Shown here: positions 1 to 8,621 of the stretch, in pieces
Layout of the letters: every line of letters starts with the position of its first letter
Position numbering within the stretch: position 1 is the stretch's first letter
Assembly (NCBI GenBank): GCA_963789225.1
Contig: CAWBKD010000046.1
Coordinates: 1,178,001 to 1,242,000 of the forward strand
Source of the DNA: Palsa-504 sp963789225
Lineage (GTDB): Bacteria > Actinomycetota > Actinomycetes > Streptosporangiales > Streptosporangiaceae
Reading direction: 5' to 3'
Length of the DNA stretch: 64,000 nt
The notes under the pieces: model-generated
The model's input: the letters and a program-made list of their open reading frames with translations, nothing else
The model's database searches: none
What the model was told of the DNA's origin: nothing
Translations under genes and position numbers: made by a program

Positions 1-803
1 TTGACCAGGACCAGGTACCTGATGGCGTCTTTGGCGGTGCGGATGCCGCCGGCCGGCTTGACCCCGACCTGGCGCCCGTGCGCCTCGCGGAAGTCGCGGA
101 CGGCCTCCAGCATGACCAGGGTCACCGGGAGCGTCGCGGCGGGCGTGATCTTGCCGGTGGAGGTCTTGATGAAGTCGGCACCGGCCAGCATGGCCAGCCA
201 CGAGGCGCGGCGCACGTTGTCCAGCGTGACCAGTTCACCGGTCTCCAGGATCACCTTGAGATGCGCGGCGCCCTCGCACACCTCGCGGACCGCGGCGATT
301 TCGTCGAAGACGAGCTGGTAGTCACCGGTCAGGAAGGCGCCGCGGTCGATCACCATGTCCACCTCGTCGGCGCCCGCCGCGATCGCGTACCTCGCGTCGG
401 CGAGCTTGACGTCCATGCTGGTCCGGCCGCTGGGAAACGCGGTCGCCACGCTGGCGACGTGCACGCCGCTGCCGGTCAGTTCGGCCGCGGCGACGTGCGC
501 CAGGTCCGGGTAGACACAGACGGCGGCGACCTGCGGCGCGGTGGGGTCGGCGGGATCGGGGCGCTTGGCCTTGGCGCACAGCGCCCGGACCTTGCCCGGC
601 GTGTCCTGGCCCTCCAGCGTGGTCAGGTCGATCATCGAGATCGCCATATCCAGCGCCCACCGCTTGGCCGTGGTCTTGATCGACCGCCTGGCCAGCATGG
701 CCGCGCGGGCCTCCGCCCCGACCTCATCTACTCCCGGCAGGCCGTGCAGGAACCCCCGCAGCGAGGTGCCCGAGAGAACCTGCGTGTCAGCGGGCGCGCT
801 CAT
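1..803 (-). CDS. deoC: Deoxyribose-phosphate aldolase, 3' end cut by window edge
   Basis: Class I aldolase that cleaves 2-deoxyribose-5-phosphate to glyceraldehyde-3-phosphate and acetaldehyde in cytosolic deoxynucleoside breakdown. Translating the minus strand from the ATG at 803 gives 267 codons without a stop. They include the active-site motif ADFIKTSTGK, whose first Lys forms the Schiff base, the motif GADEVDMVID, and VGVKPAGGIRTA with the second conserved Lys. Only the last few tens of residues lie outside the window. The neighbouring gene at 855-1382 runs in the same direction and could share a transcript. Family assignment is firm. Confidence 0.95.
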   Translation of the reverse strand, partial: MSAPADTQVLSGTSLRGFLHGLPGVDEVGAEARAAMLARRSIKTTAKRWALDMAISMIDLTTLEGQDTPGKVRALCAKAKRPDPADPTAPQVAAVCVYPDLAHVAAAELTGSGVHVASVATAFPSGRTSMDVKLADARYAIAAGADEVDMVIDRGAFLTGDYQLVFDEIAAVREVCEGAAHLKVILETGELVTLDNVRRASWLAMLAGADFIKTSTGKITPAATLPVTLVMLEAVRDFREAHGRQVGVKPAGGIRTAKDAIRYLVLV

Positions 804-854
804 CGGCGACTCCTTCGGTCCGTTGATCACTATTGTGACCCAAGGGCGTCGGGC

Positions 855-1382
855 TCACAGCTTCGCGCGGTTCCTCGAGGCCAGGATGATCTGGGTGACG
901 GTGTAAGGGCTCAGCTTGAGTTTCTGCGCGATTTCCTCCGGCCGCAGGCCTTGCTCGTTGTAAAGCAGAGCCAGTTTCTCCTGCGACCTGCTCCACGGAC
1001 GGCGCACGGCCTGGGGCGAAGCCGGGCGAGCCTGGGAGCGCCGATCGCGCTGAGCACCGCCTGCCCGGTGGCCTGCCGTAACGGCGTTAGCGGACGGGGC
1101 CGGGGCGGCGGACGCCACCGGGGCGGCGGACGGGACCGGGGCGGCGGACGCCACCGAGGTGCCGAACGAACCGCGCCGCTGATCGTGATACTTTCCGCTG
1201 GCCAGTTCGTCCTGGGTGTTTTCGTCGAGGACCAGGTACTGCTCCGCCGCCTTGTTCACCCCGATGGCCACCATGGTCAGGCCCTTGAGATTTTTCTCCT
1301 GGCAGTCGGGCGCCATGCAGTAGTCGTACTTTTCTGCCCGCTCGGGATGCAACTCACTCCCGCACGTTACGCACTGCGCCAT
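855..1382 (-). CDS. Zinc-ribbon plus helix-turn-helix protein, conserved hypothetical
   Basis: A 175-residue protein in two parts. The first 30 residues hold CVTC and a later CMAPDC, a four-Cys arrangement that could bind zinc. Residues about 75-110 are an Ala/Pro/Ser linker with short repeats. The last 50 residues (RPWSRSQEKLALLYNEQG onward) look like a sigma-70 region 4 or similar HTH, with EEIAQKLKLSPYTVTQII as the likely recognition hairpin. The layout suggests a small DNA-binding regulator. I do not recognise a named family. An inverted repeat lies about 45 bp upstream, which would fit autoregulation (inference). Confidence 0.75.
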   Translation of the reverse strand: MAQCVTCGSELHPERAEKYDYCMAPDCQEKNLKGLTMVAIGVNKAAEQYLVLDENTQDELASGKYHDQRRGSFGTSVASAAPVPSAAPVASAAPAPSANAVTAGHRAGGAQRDRRSQARPASPQAVRRPWSRSQEKLALLYNEQGLRPEEIAQKLKLSPYTVTQIILASRNRAKL

Positions 1383-1426
1383 TGATCTTCTCTCGCTCTA
1401 AGCACGCGCCCCCAGCGCACAAAGTA

Positions 1427-1452
1427 GAACACCGGGCCGACTGGCGGTGTTC
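1427..1452. promoter_or_regulatory. Inverted repeat upstream of the zinc-ribbon/HTH gene
   Basis: Arms GAACACCG and CGGTGTTC (8 bp, perfect) are separated by 10 nt, just upstream of the start at 1382. The position suits an operator. Which protein binds is not shown by the sequence. Confidence 0.4.
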
Positions 1453-1584
1453 CCTCCACCGCAGGAACACACCTGCTCCTTCCTGCGTTGTTATAGACCG
1501 TTGGCCTGAAATACAGGCTACGTATCGATCGAGGTGATCAACATGGCTGCCCATGTTTCGCCGGTACGGCGGGCTCTGGGTCGG

Positions 1585-2799
1585 TCAGTCTCCGTCATCC
1601 GGAAGCTCTACGACAACCAAGTCCACGCTTTCGAGAGCTTGTTCCGAGCCGGCCTGCCACGGCGGTAACCAGAGGGCCGCGACCGCGGCCTCGATGACGC
1701 GCCCGAGGGCGATGAGCTGCTCTTCGCCTCCGGGCGGTCCTATTAGCTGAAGTGACGCGGGAACGCCGGCGGGGCCACCGGGAACCGGGAGGGCCAGGGC
1801 GGGCAGCCCGGTCAGGTTGGCCGGCATGGTGAGGATAGTGAGCGGCATGCCCCGGGTGCCGATCAGCGGCGGCGCGCCCACCAGCGTCGGCAGGGCGAGG
1901 AACGGGTGGCGGGCCAGTTGGCCCCTGAACCACTCCCGCCATGAGGCCCTGGCCTGTTTGGCCGCGCCCACCTGCTCGGCGGTGATCGCGGCCGCCTCGG
2001 TCAGGTTGCGCTGGATGTTCTGGCCGAGCCTGGCGATGTCGGGCATCAGGTAGGCGTTCACCTCGTACGCCTCGGAGTCGATCAGCGCGTCGGTCGCCTG
2101 GACCACGGCCGCGAAGTCCGGGGCCTCTGCCTCCGATACGAAGATGCCGGCCGCATCCAGCGCCGCGTCGATCGCGGCCTCGGTCTCCGCGTCCACGGCG
2201 GGCTCGATGTCCGGCCGGATCCGGCCGACCGCGAGCTCGCAACTACCAACCGTGAAGCCCGGCTCGATCAGGCGCATGCCTAGCTCGACCGCGGCCACGT
2301 CGGCGCCGAGTGGCCCCACGGTGTCCAACGACGGGGCCAGCGGGTACACGCCGCTGGTCGGGACCCGGCCCCAGGTGGTCTTCAGACCGACGACGCCACA
2401 GCAGGCGGCCGGGATCCTGACGGAGCCGCCCGTGTCGGTGCCGAGCGCCACGTCCGCCTCGCCGAGGGCGACGGCGACCGCCGAACCGCTGGACGAGCCG
2501 CCCGGCAGGCGGTGCGGATCGGCCGGGTTGACCGGCGTGCCGGACCAAGCGTTCATCCCGCCGGCCGACCAGCACAGCTCCGTCAGGTTGGTCTTGCCGA
2601 CGATCCGCGCCCCGGACCGGCGCGCCGCGGCCACCACGGCCGCGTCCTGCTCGGCGGGGCGAGCCCGCTCGGCGATCACCGGGCAGCCGACCGTGGTGGG
2701 CAGGCCCTTGACGTCGATGCAGTCCTTGACGGCGAACCGCGCGCCGCCGCCGTCCGCCTCGAGCTGTACGATCCAGGTCGCTGTATCGGTCAGGGGCAT
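1585..2799 (-). CDS. Amidase, amidase-signature family
   Basis: A 404-residue amidase-signature enzyme that hydrolyses a carboxamide. The Ser-cisSer-Lys machinery is visible: Lys in FAVKDCIDVKG, the glycine/serine loop PGGSSSGSAVAVA, and the nucleophile region GTDTGGSVRIPAACCG. It is shorter than most members (450-500), mainly through a compact C-terminal half. Substrate cannot be read; GatA is unlikely because no gatB/gatC is adjacent and the length is short. It is divergent from the glycosyltransferase gene at 2897, with a 97-bp shared upstream region. Confidence 0.88.
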   Translation of the reverse strand: MPLTDTATWIVQLEADGGGARFAVKDCIDVKGLPTTVGCPVIAERARPAEQDAAVVAAARRSGARIVGKTNLTELCWSAGGMNAWSGTPVNPADPHRLPGGSSSGSAVAVALGEADVALGTDTGGSVRIPAACCGVVGLKTTWGRVPTSGVYPLAPSLDTVGPLGADVAAVELGMRLIEPGFTVGSCELAVGRIRPDIEPAVDAETEAAIDAALDAAGIFVSEAEAPDFAAVVQATDALIDSEAYEVNAYLMPDIARLGQNIQRNLTEAAAITAEQVGAAKQARASWREWFRGQLARHPFLALPTLVGAPPLIGTRGMPLTILTMPANLTGLPALALPVPGGPAGVPASLQLIGPPGGEEQLIALGRVIEAAVAALWLPPWQAGSEQALESVDLVVVELPDDGD

Positions 2800-2896
2800 G
2801 TCGTCATTGTCGCAAAATCCAAGAAGTCACAGATATTTCGCCTGGAAGTCATGGCGGCACTGGCGCCAAGATCCTCTGATGTCGCACCGTGTGAGC

Positions 2897-4033
2897 ATGA
2901 GGGTCGCGATTATCACCGAATCCTTCCCGCCGGACCTCAACGGCGTCGCGCACAGTGTGCAGCGAGTCGCCGAGTTGCTCGTCGACCGCGGCCATGAGCC
3001 GCTCGTCGTCGCGCCGCGGCCGCCGCGCGACGCCAAGGATCCCGGCTCGTTCCCCTACCCGGTCGTACGCATACCCGCAGTACCCCTGCCCGGCTACCCG
3101 AGCTTCCGCCTCGGCCTGCCCAGCCGACGCGTCAGCGACGTGCTGATCAAGCACCGGACCGAGGTCGTCCACCTGGCCAGCCCGGTCTTCCTCGGCGCGC
3201 ACGGCTCGGCGGTCGCCCGGCGGCTTGGCCTGCCGGTGGTCGCGGTGTTCCAGACCGACCTGCCGTCCTACGCCCGGGCTTACCGGCTCGGCCAGGCCGG
3301 GGAGGCCTTCGCCTGGCGGTGGCTGCGCGGCATCCACAACCACGCCGCGCTGACGCTGGCCCCGTCCACGGTCACCGCGACCGGGCTGCTCGGCCACGGG
3401 ATCAACAACGTCTGGCTGTGGGGCCGTGGCGTGGACACGGAACGCTTCGACCCGACCCGCCGCAGCGACCAGATCCGCGCCCAGCTAGCCCCGGGCGGTG
3501 AGCTGATCGCCGGCTACGTGGGCCGGCTGGCCACAGAAAAGCGCGTGGAACTGCTGGCCGGGATCACCGCGCTGAACGGGGTGCGGCTGGTCATCGTCGG
3601 CGGCGGCCCCGCCGAGCCCTACCTGCGCCAGCACCTGCCCGGCGCGACCTTCCTCGGCGAGCGGCGTGGTGACGAGCTGGCCGCCATCTTCGCCAGCCTC
3701 GACATCTTCGTCCACAGCGGGCCCTACGAGACGTTCGGGCAGACGCTGCAGGAGGCGGCCGCCAGCGGGCTCCCCGTGATCGCGCCGGCCGCGGGCGGGC
3801 CCCTGGACCTGGTCGACGACGGGGTGACGGGGTACCTCGTGCCGCCGGGCGACGCGGACGCGTTCACCGCCGCGGTCGCGCGGCTGGCCGCGGACCCGGC
3901 GACGCGACAGGCGTTCGGCGCGGCGGGGCGGCGCAAGGTCCTCGGGCGCAGCTGGGGCGCGCTGACCGACGAGCTGATCGGCCACTACGCTGCCGCGACC
4001 GGCCGGACGCGCCCGGCTAAGGTCTCTATATGA
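2897..4033 (+). CDS. GT4-family glycosyltransferase, probably mannosyltransferase
   Basis: A 378-residue GT-B fold enzyme. The N-terminus MRVAIITESFPPDLNGV is typical of GDP-mannose-dependent alpha-mannosyltransferases of the mycobacterial MgtA/PimB type (family knowledge). The nucleotide-sugar half shows GYVGRLATEKRVELL and the ExxxxxxxE region around GPYETFGQTLQEAA. The reading frame is open further upstream, but this ATG is chosen because it begins the canonical domain. The TGA stop overlaps the next ATG (ATGA), so the two glycosyltransferases are translationally coupled. Likely role is glycolipid or cell-envelope mannosylation. The exact acceptor is not known. Confidence 0.88.
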   Translation: MRVAIITESFPPDLNGVAHSVQRVAELLVDRGHEPLVVAPRPPRDAKDPGSFPYPVVRIPAVPLPGYPSFRLGLPSRRVSDVLIKHRTEVVHLASPVFLGAHGSAVARRLGLPVVAVFQTDLPSYARAYRLGQAGEAFAWRWLRGIHNHAALTLAPSTVTATGLLGHGINNVWLWGRGVDTERFDPTRRSDQIRAQLAPGGELIAGYVGRLATEKRVELLAGITALNGVRLVIVGGGPAEPYLRQHLPGATFLGERRGDELAAIFASLDIFVHSGPYETFGQTLQEAAASGLPVIAPAAGGPLDLVDDGVTGYLVPPGDADAFTAAVARLAADPATRQAFGAAGRRKVLGRSWGALTDELIGHYAAATGRTRPAKVSI

Positions 4034-5211
4034 GGATCGTCAGGCTCGCGAACTTCGTGGCCCCGCAGTCCGGGGGCCTGCGCACCTCGCTCCGCGAGCT
4101 CGGGGCCGGCTACCTGGCCGCGGGTCATGAGCCGGTCCTGATCATCCCCGGAGACAGGGACAGCGACGAGCAGACCGAGCAGGGCCGCGTGATCACCCTG
4201 CACGGGCCGCGCGTGCAGTTCCTGGGCGGGTACCGGGTGCTGACGCGCAAGCGGAAGGTGGCCGCGCTGCTCACCGAGCTGAAGCCGCACACCCTCGAGG
4301 TGTCGGACCGGGCCACGCTGCGCTGGACCGGACGCTGGGCGCGCGAGCACGGAGTGCCCGCCGCGATGGTCTCGCACGAGAGCCTTACCGCGCTGCTGAC
4401 CATGATGCCGGTCGGGTCGGCCGGCCTGTGGCGGGCCGTCGCGGATGCGCTGAACCGGCGCACGGCCCGGTCGTACCCGCAGATCATCTGCACCACCGAG
4501 TGGGCCGCGGTCGAGTTTGACCAGATCGGGGCGGGCAACGTGGTCCGCGCGCCGCTCGGGGTCGACCTGGACACGTTCAGCCCGGTCCGGCGCAGCGAGC
4601 CGCTGCGGACCTGCTACGCCGCGCCCGGGGAGACGCTCCTGGTGCACTGCGGCCGGCTGTCCGCGGAGAAGAAGCCGCAGCGCTCACTGACCACGGTGGC
4701 CACCCTGCGGGCCGAGGGCCGGCCCGTCCGCCTCGTGGTGGCCGGCGACGGCCCGCTGCGCGAGTCCCTGGAGCGGACCGCCGCCCGCGACGGGCTGCCC
4801 GTCACCTTCGCGGGGTTCCTGCGCGGCCGTACCGACCTGGCCGCGCTGCTCGCCAGCGCCGACGTAGCCATCGCCCCCGGCCCGGCGGAGACCTTCGGGC
4901 TGGCCGCGCTCGAGGCGCTGGCCTGCGGGACGCCGGTGGTGGTGAGCGCGGAGTCGGCGCTGCCCGAGGTGGTGGGCGAGGCCGGCGCCAGCGTAGCGGG
5001 CGAGGACCTCGCCGCCGGAGTGGCCGACGTGCTGTCCCGCCCGGAGCCGGACCGCCGGGCCGCGGCCAGGGCCCGGGCCGAACGCTACGGCTGGCCCGCG
5101 GCCGTCCAGGCGTTCCTGGCCGTACACGAAGACCTCGCCGAGGCCGGTGCCAGCGGACTCCGGGCGGACACCGCAGCTGGCGTAGTCATCGCAGGCCGGA
5201 GGACGCCATGA
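4030..5211 (+). CDS. GT4-family glycosyltransferase
   Basis: A 393-residue GT-B enzyme, second of a coupled pair. The N-terminus MRIVRLANFVAPQSGGLRTS holds the acceptor-side glycine loop. The donor half has HCGRLSAEKKPQRSL and GPAETFGLAALEALACGTP, with the two conserved glutamates of the E-x7-E motif. The last residues (GRRTP) lie inside a 50-bp tandem duplication. The stop codon overlaps an ATG that would originally have started the SGNH hydrolase gene. It probably acts on the same glycolipid or glycan as its partner. Confidence 0.87.
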   Translation: MRIVRLANFVAPQSGGLRTSLRELGAGYLAAGHEPVLIIPGDRDSDEQTEQGRVITLHGPRVQFLGGYRVLTRKRKVAALLTELKPHTLEVSDRATLRWTGRWAREHGVPAAMVSHESLTALLTMMPVGSAGLWRAVADALNRRTARSYPQIICTTEWAAVEFDQIGAGNVVRAPLGVDLDTFSPVRRSEPLRTCYAAPGETLLVHCGRLSAEKKPQRSLTTVATLRAEGRPVRLVVAGDGPLRESLERTAARDGLPVTFAGFLRGRTDLAALLASADVAIAPGPAETFGLAALEALACGTPVVVSAESALPEVVGEAGASVAGEDLAAGVADVLSRPEPDRRAAARARAERYGWPAAVQAFLAVHEDLAEAGASGLRADTAAGVVIAGRRTP

Positions 5212-5278
5212 CAAGGTTCGCCGCGATGGGCGTAGTGACCGCAGGCGGGAGGACGCCATGACAACGTTCGTCGCGATG
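5179..5278. repeat. 50-bp tandem duplication of a gene junction
   Basis: Units 5179-5228 and 5229-5278 differ at only a few positions. Each contains a GGAGG-like ribosome site followed by GACGCCATGACAA. The first unit carries the TGA of the glycosyltransferase overlapping an ATG. The second carries the ATG (5258) used by the SGNH hydrolase. The first ATG now opens a 17-codon reading frame that ends at 5261, overlapping the real start. Confidence 0.9.
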
Positions 5279-6109
5279 GGCGACTCCATCACGGTGGGCA
5301 TGGGAGACCCGGCGCCCGAGGGGCGCGGCTGGCGGGGCTTCGCCGCCCTGCTGGCCGACACCTTGTCCCAGCCGGAATTGCACAATCTCGCCTCCCTCGG
5401 CGCCCTGGCGGCGGACGTGGAACGCACCCAGCTCCCGGCCGCCCTGGACCTGAAGCCGGACGTGGTCACCCTGGTGCTCGGGATCAACGACACGCTGCGC
5501 GGCGACTTCGACCCGGAGCGGTCGGGCGCATCGCTCGGCCGGACCGTGGCCGCGCTGCGGGAGTCGGGCGCCCAGGTGCTGACGATGACCCTGCCCGACC
5601 CCGGGCAGATGTTCGGCCTGCCGAAGGCGCTGGCCCGGCCGCTGGCCCGGCGAATGCACGCGGTGAACAGGGCCATCGCGGAGGTGTCGCGCCGGCATGG
5701 CGCGCTGCTCATGGACGCGGCGGCTGAGCAGGACACCTACGACCGGCGGTTCTGGAGCGTGGACCGGCTGCACCCGAACGAGCGCGGGCACCGCCTCATG
5801 GCGTGCCGCTTCCATCACCTGCTGGCCGAGGCCGGATACCCCGTCGGCCCCGGTCCTGACCCCGAGCCGTCCAGCCCGCCGCCGACCCGCCTCGCCGAGT
5901 TCGCGTGGATGGCCACCAAGGGCACCGCGTGGGTGATCCGGCGGTCCAAGGACCTGGTGCCGGCGCTGATTTACCTGGCCGTGCGCGAGGTGCTGAGGAA
6001 GGGCGACGAGCCGGACGGCGACGAGGCCGTGGAACTCGACCAGGCCGTCGAACTCGACCAGACCGGGGAGCTGGAACTGATCCCCGCCACCGGCACCGCG
6101 GCAACCTGA
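5258..6109 (+). CDS. SGNH/GDSL-family hydrolase
   Basis: A 283-residue esterase/lipase-like hydrolase. Block I is AMGDSITVGMGDPAP with the nucleophile Ser. GIND supplies the oxyanion Asn, and DRLHPNERGH carries the catalytic Asp and His. After about residue 200 there is a Pro-rich linker, a basic/hydrophobic stretch, and an acidic tail with the duplicated AVELDQ. No signal peptide is evident. It follows the two glycosyltransferases, so deacylation of a glycolipid is a reasonable guess. The start is fixed by the second copy of the 50-bp duplication. Confidence 0.9.
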   Translation: MTTFVAMGDSITVGMGDPAPEGRGWRGFAALLADTLSQPELHNLASLGALAADVERTQLPAALDLKPDVVTLVLGINDTLRGDFDPERSGASLGRTVAALRESGAQVLTMTLPDPGQMFGLPKALARPLARRMHAVNRAIAEVSRRHGALLMDAAAEQDTYDRRFWSVDRLHPNERGHRLMACRFHHLLAEAGYPVGPGPDPEPSSPPPTRLAEFAWMATKGTAWVIRRSKDLVPALIYLAVREVLRKGDEPDGDEAVELDQAVELDQTGELELIPATGTAAT

Positions 6110-6112
6110 ACG

Positions 6113-6160
6113 CCCTCAGGATACCTTCAGGAAACTTAGAGCATCGCGATTGGTTATCTT
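6113..6160 (+). promoter_or_regulatory. Direct-repeat regulator site and promoter of the HtrA-like protease gene
   Basis: Two 8-bp direct repeats, CCCTCAGG (6113-6120) and CCTTCAGG (6124-6131), are separated by 3 bp. A -10-like TATCTT follows at 6155-6160, with the start codon at 6223. The spacing resembles OmpR-family response-regulator sites, in particular the MprA boxes reported for mycobacterial pepD (recalled family knowledge). Control by an envelope-stress two-component system is an inference. Confidence 0.45.
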
Positions 6161-6222
6161 GGGCTGCCCTCCAGGTCCGCACCCGATTATCAGGGTGTAC
6201 AGACGCGGACGAAGGGCCAGAC

Positions 6223-7446
6223 ATGAGCCAGAACTACCCCTACGGCGCCTACCCGAGCCTACCCGGTTACGGCAGCGCGCCACCACCGCCGCCGCGCCGC
6301 CGGAACCACGTCCGGGGCCTGATCGTCACCGGGGTCATAGCACTCGCGGCCGGGGTCGGCGCGGGCGGGCTGGTCGGCCACCTGAACTCCACCGCCGGGG
6401 GCACCGCCACCGCGACCTCCAAGACCATCCTGTCCACGAGCCAGATCGCGGCCCGGGTGGACCCAGGGCTGGTCGACGTGGTGGCCACGGACGGCTACCA
6501 GCAGGCCACCTCGGCCGGCACCGGGATCGTGCTGACCTCGAACGGCGAGATCCTGACCAACAATCACGTGATCGAGGGCGCCACCGCCATCAAGGTCACC
6601 GACGTCGGGAACGGGCGCACGTACACGGCGACCGTGGTGGGCTACGACGCCAGCCATGACGTGGCGGTGATCCAACTGCAGAACGCGTCCGGGCTCACCA
6701 TCGCCAGCCTGGGCGACTCCAGCTCTGTCCGGGTCGGCGACAACGTGGTCGCGCTGGGCAACGCCGGGGGCAAGGGCGGCACGCCTTCGGTCGCGGCGGG
6801 CACGGTCACCGCGCTGAACCAGTCGATCACCGCGTCCGACGACCTGTCCGGGACCGACGAGCAGCTGACCGGGCTGATCGAGACCAACGCGGACATCCAG
6901 CCGGGCGACTCGGGCGGCTCGCTGGTCAACTCCTACGGCCAGGTGATCGCGATTGACACCGCAGCCTCCTCGAGTTACCAGTTCCAGTCCCAGACCTCCT
7001 CGGGCGAGCAGGCCTACGCGATCCCCATCGACGAGGCGCTCTCCATCGCCAAGCAGATCGAGGCGGGCACCACCTCCGCCGACGTGCACATCGGGGCGAC
7101 CGCCTTCCTTGGGATCCAGATCCAGACCGCGAGCTCGGGGTACGGAGGCTCAGGCTTCGGGGGTTCCGGGTTCGGGGGTTCCGGGTTCGGGGGTTCCGGG
7201 TCCGGCACCAGCGGCAGCGGCGTCATGCTCGGCGGGACCGTCTCGGGCTCCCCGGCGGCCAAGGCCGGCCTGACCGCGGGGGACGAGATCACCTCGCTCG
7301 GCGGCCAGCAGGTGACCAGCGCCGAGGACGTGGCGCACGTCCTGGTCTCCTACCACCCAGGCGACTCCATCTCGGTGACCTGGCTGGACCAGTCCGGCCA
7401 GTCGCACACCGCGACGCTGACCCTCACCACAGGCCCTGCGGCCTAA
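6223..7446 (+). CDS. PepD/HtrA-like membrane-anchored serine protease with PDZ domain
   Basis: A 407-residue envelope protease. The cytoplasmic N-terminus is Tyr/Pro-rich, followed by a basic patch and one membrane segment (about residues 31-52). The trypsin-like domain shows NNHVIEG (His), HDVAVIQL (Asp) and QPGDSGGSLVN (Ser). A Gly/Ser/Phe linker encoded by 15-bp direct repeats near 7157-7201 precedes a C-terminal PDZ domain (SGSPAAKAGLTAGDEI). It is expected outside the membrane, degrading misfolded proteins. The ATG at 6223 is chosen because it opens the conserved N-terminus. A strong hairpin lies 30 bp after the stop. Confidence 0.93.
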   Translation: MSQNYPYGAYPSLPGYGSAPPPPPRRRNHVRGLIVTGVIALAAGVGAGGLVGHLNSTAGGTATATSKTILSTSQIAARVDPGLVDVVATDGYQQATSAGTGIVLTSNGEILTNNHVIEGATAIKVTDVGNGRTYTATVVGYDASHDVAVIQLQNASGLTIASLGDSSSVRVGDNVVALGNAGGKGGTPSVAAGTVTALNQSITASDDLSGTDEQLTGLIETNADIQPGDSGGSLVNSYGQVIAIDTAASSSYQFQSQTSSGEQAYAIPIDEALSIAKQIEAGTTSADVHIGATAFLGIQIQTASSGYGGSGFGGSGFGGSGFGGSGSGTSGSGVMLGGTVSGSPAAKAGLTAGDEITSLGGQQVTSAEDVAHVLVSYHPGDSISVTWLDQSGQSHTATLTLTTGPAA

Positions 7447-7477
7447 TCCCGGCCAGCACTGACCAGGCGGGCCCTGC

Positions 7478-7527
7478 ACCGGTGATCCCCGGCCCTGCGG
7501 CGGGGATCACCGGTCCGCCGGTTTTTT
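7478..7527 (+). terminator. Intrinsic terminator after the protease gene
   Basis: A perfect 14-bp stem (ACCGGTGATCCCCG at 7478-7491 with its complement at 7501-7514) has a 9-nt loop. A T-rich run (GTTTTTT) follows at about 7521-7527. It sits just beyond the protease stop and before the dehydrogenase promoter region. Confidence 0.8.
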
Positions 7528-7566
7528 GGCCCCGGTTTGCGGTGCGCGCGGCTGCTCGGGAGGGGC

Positions 7567-7588
7567 ACCAAGCGCCGTTCGGGATAAA
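7567..7588 (+). repeat. Copy A of a recurring 22-bp intergenic motif
   Basis: ACCAAGCGCCGTTCGGGATA followed by AA. Near-identical copies lie at 21497-21518 and 42427-42447, all in intergenic DNA. Here it ends 31 nt before the GTG of the dehydrogenase gene. Function is unknown. Confidence 0.6.
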
Positions 7589-7619
7589 AAGAACAGTAGG
7601 GCCGACGGGAGGAGAACGG

Positions 7620-8612
7620 GTGCGCGCAGCCAGGCTTCACGCGGTCGGTGACATCCGGGTCGGCGAGGAGCCTGCGCCCGCGACCGGGCCGGGGATGAGC
7701 CTGGTGCGCGTCACGGCGGTCGGTATCTGCGGGTCCGACCTGCACTGGTGGGGCGAAGGCGCGATCGGCGACGCCGCGATCGGCCACCCGCTCGTGCTGG
7801 GTCACGAGGGGGCGGGGATGATCGCCGCGGGGCCGCGGCGCGGCGAGCGGGTCGCGATCGACCCGGCGATTCCGTGCGAGACATGCCGGGCGTGCCGGGA
7901 CGGCTACCGGAATCTGTGCTACCGGATCCGGTTCGCCGGGCACGGCGAGACCGACGGGATGATGCGCGAGCTCATGGCTTGGCCTACCGCGCGGCTGTAC
8001 CGGCTGCCCGATACCGTGTCCGATGCTTCCGGCGCCCTGCTCGAGCCGCTCGGGGTGGCGTTGCATTCTGTCGACCTGGGGCACCTGCCGTTCGGCGGTA
8101 CGGCCTCGGTGATCGGCTGCGGGCCGATCGGGCTGCTGCTCGTCGGGGTGCTCAAGGCGGCGGGCGCGCGCACGGTGCTGGCCGTCGAGCCGCTCGCGCA
8201 CCGGCGGGAAGCGGCCCGGCGGTTCGGCGCGGATTCGGTGGCTGAGCCCGGCTCGTCTACTGGCCTCGCCGACTGCGGTGTGGACGTGGCGTTCGAGGCG
8301 GCCGGGACCGACGAAGGGGTCGGGCTGGCGATGGAGTCGGTGCGGCCGGGCGGCCGGGTGGTGCTGGCCGGCATCCCCGGCGATGACACGATCAGATTCG
8401 GGGCCTCCGCCGCGCGGCGCAAGGGGCTGACGATCGCGATGGTGCGCCGGATGAACGAGGTGTATCCGCGGGCGATCAGCCTGGCGGCGCGCGGGGTTTT
8501 GGACCTCGGCTCGCTCGTGACCAGGCGGGCAGGGCTGGGCGAGGCGGGGGCGGCGTTCGGGGACGCGGCCGGGCGCACCGGCCTGAAGGTGATGGTCGAG
8601 CCGCAGCGCTAA
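7620..8612 (+). CDS. Zinc-dependent MDR-family dehydrogenase (sorbitol/threonine dehydrogenase-like)
   Basis: A 330-residue medium-chain dehydrogenase. Catalytic zinc ligands appear in GICGSD (Cys) and GHEGAGMI (His/Glu). The structural-zinc lobe is CETCRACRDGYRNLC, and the Rossmann loop is VIGCGPIGLLL. It likely oxidises a sugar alcohol or similar secondary alcohol with NAD(P). The GTG at 7620 is chosen over longer in-frame starts because it has a GGAGGAGA ribosome site and begins the family's usual RAARL N-terminus. Upstream codons overlap the terminator. The next gene follows 9 bp later. Confidence 0.88.
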   Translation: MRAARLHAVGDIRVGEEPAPATGPGMSLVRVTAVGICGSDLHWWGEGAIGDAAIGHPLVLGHEGAGMIAAGPRRGERVAIDPAIPCETCRACRDGYRNLCYRIRFAGHGETDGMMRELMAWPTARLYRLPDTVSDASGALLEPLGVALHSVDLGHLPFGGTASVIGCGPIGLLLVGVLKAAGARTVLAVEPLAHRREAARRFGADSVAEPGSSTGLADCGVDVAFEAAGTDEGVGLAMESVRPGGRVVLAGIPGDDTIRFGASAARRKGLTIAMVRRMNEVYPRAISLAARGVLDLGSLVTRRAGLGEAGAAFGDAAGRTGLKVMVEPQR

Positions 8613-8621
8613 CCTGGGCCC

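Noticed and set aside
78..1385. Long open frame on the plus strand across deoC and the zinc-ribbon gene
   Set aside because: Arg/Gly-rich antisense shadow of two well-supported minus-strand genes; no domain.
2144..2896. Upstream extension of the first glycosyltransferase frame
   Set aside because: Antisense to the amidase gene; the canonical N-terminus begins at 2897.
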